Source: Microlunatus flavus
Lineage (GTDB): Bacteria > Actinomycetota > Actinomycetes > Propionibacteriales > Propionibacteriaceae
Assembly (NCBI RefSeq): GCF_900110855.1
Contig: NZ_FOFA01000001.1
Span: 744,001-808,000, forward strand
Direction of reading: 5' to 3'
DNA length: 64,000 bases
Every line of letters begins with the position of its first letter. The stretch's first letter is position 1. This document shows positions 61,808 to 64,000 of this stretch, in pieces. Made by a program: the position numbers and the translations under genes. The notes under the pieces are model-generated. The model did no database searches, was not told where the DNA came from, and saw nothing but the letters and a program-made list of their open reading frames with translations.

Positions 61808-62464
61808 GTGCCCCGTGCGACCCCCATGCCGCTGGAGGACCGCCGCGCCGCCCTGGTGAGCGCGACGGAACCTCTCCTCGAGCGCTACGGGCGCGACGTC
61901 AGCACCCGGCAGATCGCCGAGGCCGCCGGCGTGGCCGAGGGCACGATCTTCCGCGCGTTCGCGACCAAGGACGAGCTGATCGACGCGGTGATCGAGGAGG
62001 TCTTCGACGAGCAGCGCGCGCGTGACGCGATCCTCGCCATCGACCGGTCGCAGCCGCTGCAGCAGCGCCTCGTGACGGCGGTCGCGATCCTCCAGGAACG
62101 GACGCGGCGCGTCTTCGCGCTCTTCCACGCGCTGCGGCTGCGTCCGGGCTGGGCGCACGCCGACGGGGAGGACCCGCCGGCCCACGAGACGCTGCGCGCC
62201 AAGCAGGAGCACGACCGCGAGCAGCTCGAGCTCGTGCTCGTCGACCTCATCGGCCGCGACGCCGACCAGCTGCGGTTCGCGCCGCTCGAGGCCGTGACGG
62301 CGCTGCGCGCGGCCGTCTTCTCCCTGACCCACCCGCTGCTCGGCGACGAGAGCCTCGCCCGGCCCGACCGCATCGTCGACCTCGTGCTGCACGGGATCGC
62401 CCGCACCCCCACGCCCCCGTCCCCGTCCCCGTCCCCGCACCACACCGAGGAGACCTCGTGCTGA
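61808..62464 (+). CDS. TetR-family repressor of the adjacent ABC exporter
   Basis: A 218-residue regulator with the TetR DNA-binding domain DVSTRQIAEAAGVAEGTIFR followed by AFATKDELIDAVIEEVF. The ligand domain is unremarkable, and the C-terminus has a short Pro-Ser repeat (TPPSPSPSPHH). The promoter operator just upstream indicates autoregulation. The stop overlaps the ABC exporter start, so repressor and exporter are one operon. Confidence 0.93.
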   Translation: MPRATPMPLEDRRAALVSATEPLLERYGRDVSTRQIAEAAGVAEGTIFRAFATKDELIDAVIEEVFDEQRARDAILAIDRSQPLQQRLVTAVAILQERTRRVFALFHALRLRPGWAHADGEDPPAHETLRAKQEHDREQLELVLVDLIGRDADQLRFAPLEAVTALRAAVFSLTHPLLGDESLARPDRIVDLVLHGIARTPTPPSPSPSPHHTEETSC

Positions 62465-64000
62465 TCAAGCTCCTCCGCGAACGCCTGCTCGCCCCGTACG
62501 GGCGGCTGCTGCTCGGCGTGCTGGCCCTCCAGCTCGTCGGCACGCTGGCGTCGCTCTACCTGCCCAGCCTCAACGCCGCGATCATCGACCAGGGCGTCGT
62601 CCGCGGCGACACCGCGTTCATCTGGCGCACCGGCAAGATCATGCTCGCGGTCAGCGTCGTGCAGATCGTCTGCGCCGCCGCCGCGACCTACCTCGGGGCC
62701 CGCGCGGCCATGGGCTTCGGCCGCGACGTGCGCGGGGCGGTGTTCGACCGCGTGCTGTCCTTCTCCGCCCGCGAGCTCAACCACTTCGGCGCCCCGTCGC
62801 TGATCACCCGCACGACCAACGACGTCCAGCAGGTCCAGCTGCTCGCGCTGCTGTCGTCGACCGTGTTCGTGGCCGCCCCGATCACCATGGTCGGCGGCGT
62901 CGTCATGGCGCTGCGCGAGGACGTGGTCCTGTCCTGGCTGATCATCGTCGCGGTCCCGGTGCTGGTGATCTCGATCGGCCTGCTGATCTGGAGGATGCGG
63001 CCGCTGTTCCGCGTGGTGCAGACCCGCATCGACACCGTCAACCGGGTGCTGCGCGAGCAGATCACCGGCATCCGCGTGGTCCGCGCCTTCGTGCGCGAAC
63101 CGTTCGAGGCCGACCGCTTCGGTCGCGCCAACGCGGAGCTGACGGCCACGCAGACCTCGGTCGGGCGCTACCAGGCGGCGATGTTCCCGATCGTCATGCT
63201 CGTCCTGAACCTCTCCAGCGTCGCCGTGCTCTGGTTCGGCGCGCGGCGCATCGACGCCGGCGAGATGCAGATCGGTGCGCTCACGGCGTTCCTCACCTAC
63301 CTCGTGCAGATCCTCATGTCGGTGCTGATGGCGACGTTCCTGCTGATGATCGCGCCGCGCGCCGCCGTCTGCGCCGAGCGCATCGGCGAGGTCCTCGGCA
63401 CCGACTCCTCCGTCGTGCCGCCGACCGACGGCGTCACCTCCGGCCAGACGGTCGCCGAGGTCCGCTTCGACCACGTCGGCTTCACCTACCCCGGCGCCGA
63501 CTCCCCGGTGCTGCACGACGTGACCTTCACGGCCCGGCCCGGGCAGACGACGGCGATCATCGGCTCGACCGGCTCGGGCAAGACGACCCTGGTCTCGTTG
63601 GTGCCGCGGTTGTTCGACGCGACGACCGGCGCGGTCGAGGTCGACGGGGTCGACGTGCGACGGCTCGAGCCCGAGGCGCTGTGGAGCCGGATCGGCCTCG
63701 TGCCGCAGCGGGCGTTCCTCTTCAGCGGGACCGTGGCCAGCAACCTGCGCTACGGCAACCCGGACGCGACCGACGACGAGCTGTGGCAGGCGCTGCGGAC
63801 CGCGCAGGCGGAGGACTTCGTCCGGGCGATGCCCGAGGGCCTCGAGGGGCCCATCGCGCAGGGCGGGACGAACGTCTCCGGCGGCCAGCGCCAGCGCCTG
63901 GCCATCGCGCGCGCCCTGGTCAAGCGGCCGGAGGTGTACGTCTTCGACGACGCCTTCTCCGCCCTCGACGTCGCGACCGACGCGCGGCTGCGGGCGGCGC
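62458..64000 (+). CDS. ABC exporter, fused permease-ATPase, partial
   Basis: The first 514 codons of a multidrug-type ABC half-transporter, cut by the right edge. Six membrane helices (from LLLGVLALQLVGTLASLYLP) form the type I exporter domain, including the GARAAMGFGRDVR coupling segment. The ATPase domain shows Walker A GSTGSGKTTLV, Q-loop LVPQRAFLFSGTV, signature VSGGQRQRLAIARAL and Walker B VYVFDDAFSALD, with Asp replacing the usual catalytic Glu in FDDA. In paired heterodimeric exporters this change marks the degenerate subunit, so a second half-transporter probably follows. The GTG overlaps the tetR stop and follows GAGGAG. Confidence 0.93.
   Translation, partial: MLIKLLRERLLAPYGRLLLGVLALQLVGTLASLYLPSLNAAIIDQGVVRGDTAFIWRTGKIMLAVSVVQIVCAAAATYLGARAAMGFGRDVRGAVFDRVLSFSARELNHFGAPSLITRTTNDVQQVQLLALLSSTVFVAAPITMVGGVVMALREDVVLSWLIIVAVPVLVISIGLLIWRMRPLFRVVQTRIDTVNRVLREQITGIRVVRAFVREPFEADRFGRANAELTATQTSVGRYQAAMFPIVMLVLNLSSVAVLWFGARRIDAGEMQIGALTAFLTYLVQILMSVLMATFLLMIAPRAAVCAERIGEVLGTDSSVVPPTDGVTSGQTVAEVRFDHVGFTYPGADSPVLHDVTFTARPGQTTAIIGSTGSGKTTLVSLVPRLFDATTGAVEVDGVDVRRLEPEALWSRIGLVPQRAFLFSGTVASNLRYGNPDATDDELWQALRTAQAEDFVRAMPEGLEGPIAQGGTNVSGGQRQRLAIARALVKRPEVYVFDDAFSALDVATDARLRAA

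Overview
This is a gene-dense, very GC-rich stretch of chromosome from an actinobacterium. The evidence is a mycothiol-dependent formaldehyde dehydrogenase, a DUF3566 gene beside gyrA, many GTG starts, and promoters of the form TANNNT placed 6-8 bases before a start codon (leaderless mRNA). A member of the Propionibacteriales or a close relative is likely, but the genus cannot be fixed from sequence alone. There is no prophage, CRISPR array or rRNA operon.

Layout. 1-3129 (minus): a flavoprotein oxidoreductase, a SnoaL-like protein and a BTAD-domain regulator running off the left edge. 3325-7069: OsmC protein, then the methionine genes metX-metY and a CoA-binding protein in one overlapping operon. 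7166-10197: NmrA-like reductase, secreted FN3/beta-helix protein, DUF4383 membrane protein. 10352-14505 (minus): a tripartite tricarboxylate transporter (tctC-tctB-tctA) with a universal stress protein and an RraA/aldolase-like gene. A divergent CitA/CitB-type two-component system (14739-17080) lies behind a palindrome-rich intergenic region. 17118-24963: tRNA-Ile, DUF3566, gyrA and gyrB, separated by repeat-rich gaps. 25317-28588: four unrecognised envelope proteins. 28833-30583: mscR and a metallo-beta-lactamase partner. 30621-31808: an AbiEi/DUF559-type nuclease-like gene framed by a pair of inverted 63-bp palindromic repeats. 31878-39112: aldo-keto reductase, NAD(P)-binding proteins, HxlR regulator, holin-like protein, M48 peptidase, LMW tyrosine phosphatase and arginase-fold protein. 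39315-45198: YhgE/Pip protein, an MMPL exporter fused to a degenerate ABC ATPase, and a TetR regulator with a 31-bp operator. 45212-48724: an MprAB-like two-component system and a Tat-exported ferritin-like protein. 48820-54925: DNA glycosylase, GNAT, DUF3152 protease-like protein, YibE/F protein, ankyrin protein and a divergent LysRS. 55021-59926: the circularly permuted ATP-grasp / alpha-E / transglutaminase peptide-modification cluster, bracketed by two Pro/Gln/Tyr-rich proteins. 59942-64000: HAD phosphatase, secreted protein, and a TetR-ABC exporter pair cut by the right edge.

Functional links. metX-metY make homocysteine by direct sulfhydrylation. The tct genes and CitAB-type pair form a carboxylate uptake-and-sensing unit, and the RraA-like enzyme hints at catabolism of a hydroxy-oxo-dicarboxylate. 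Two export modules carry their own TetR repressors with clear operators.

The most unusual items are the inverted palindromic repeats around the DUF559 gene, the MMPL-pseudo-ABC fusion, the three-hairpin element at 39173-39265, the 90-base hairpin between gyrB and gyrA, the flavoprotein gene whose best start is ATC, and the uncharacterised envelope cluster at 25317-28588. A CTTCGACA(A/G)GCTCAGGG repeat family sits in intergenic gaps throughout.
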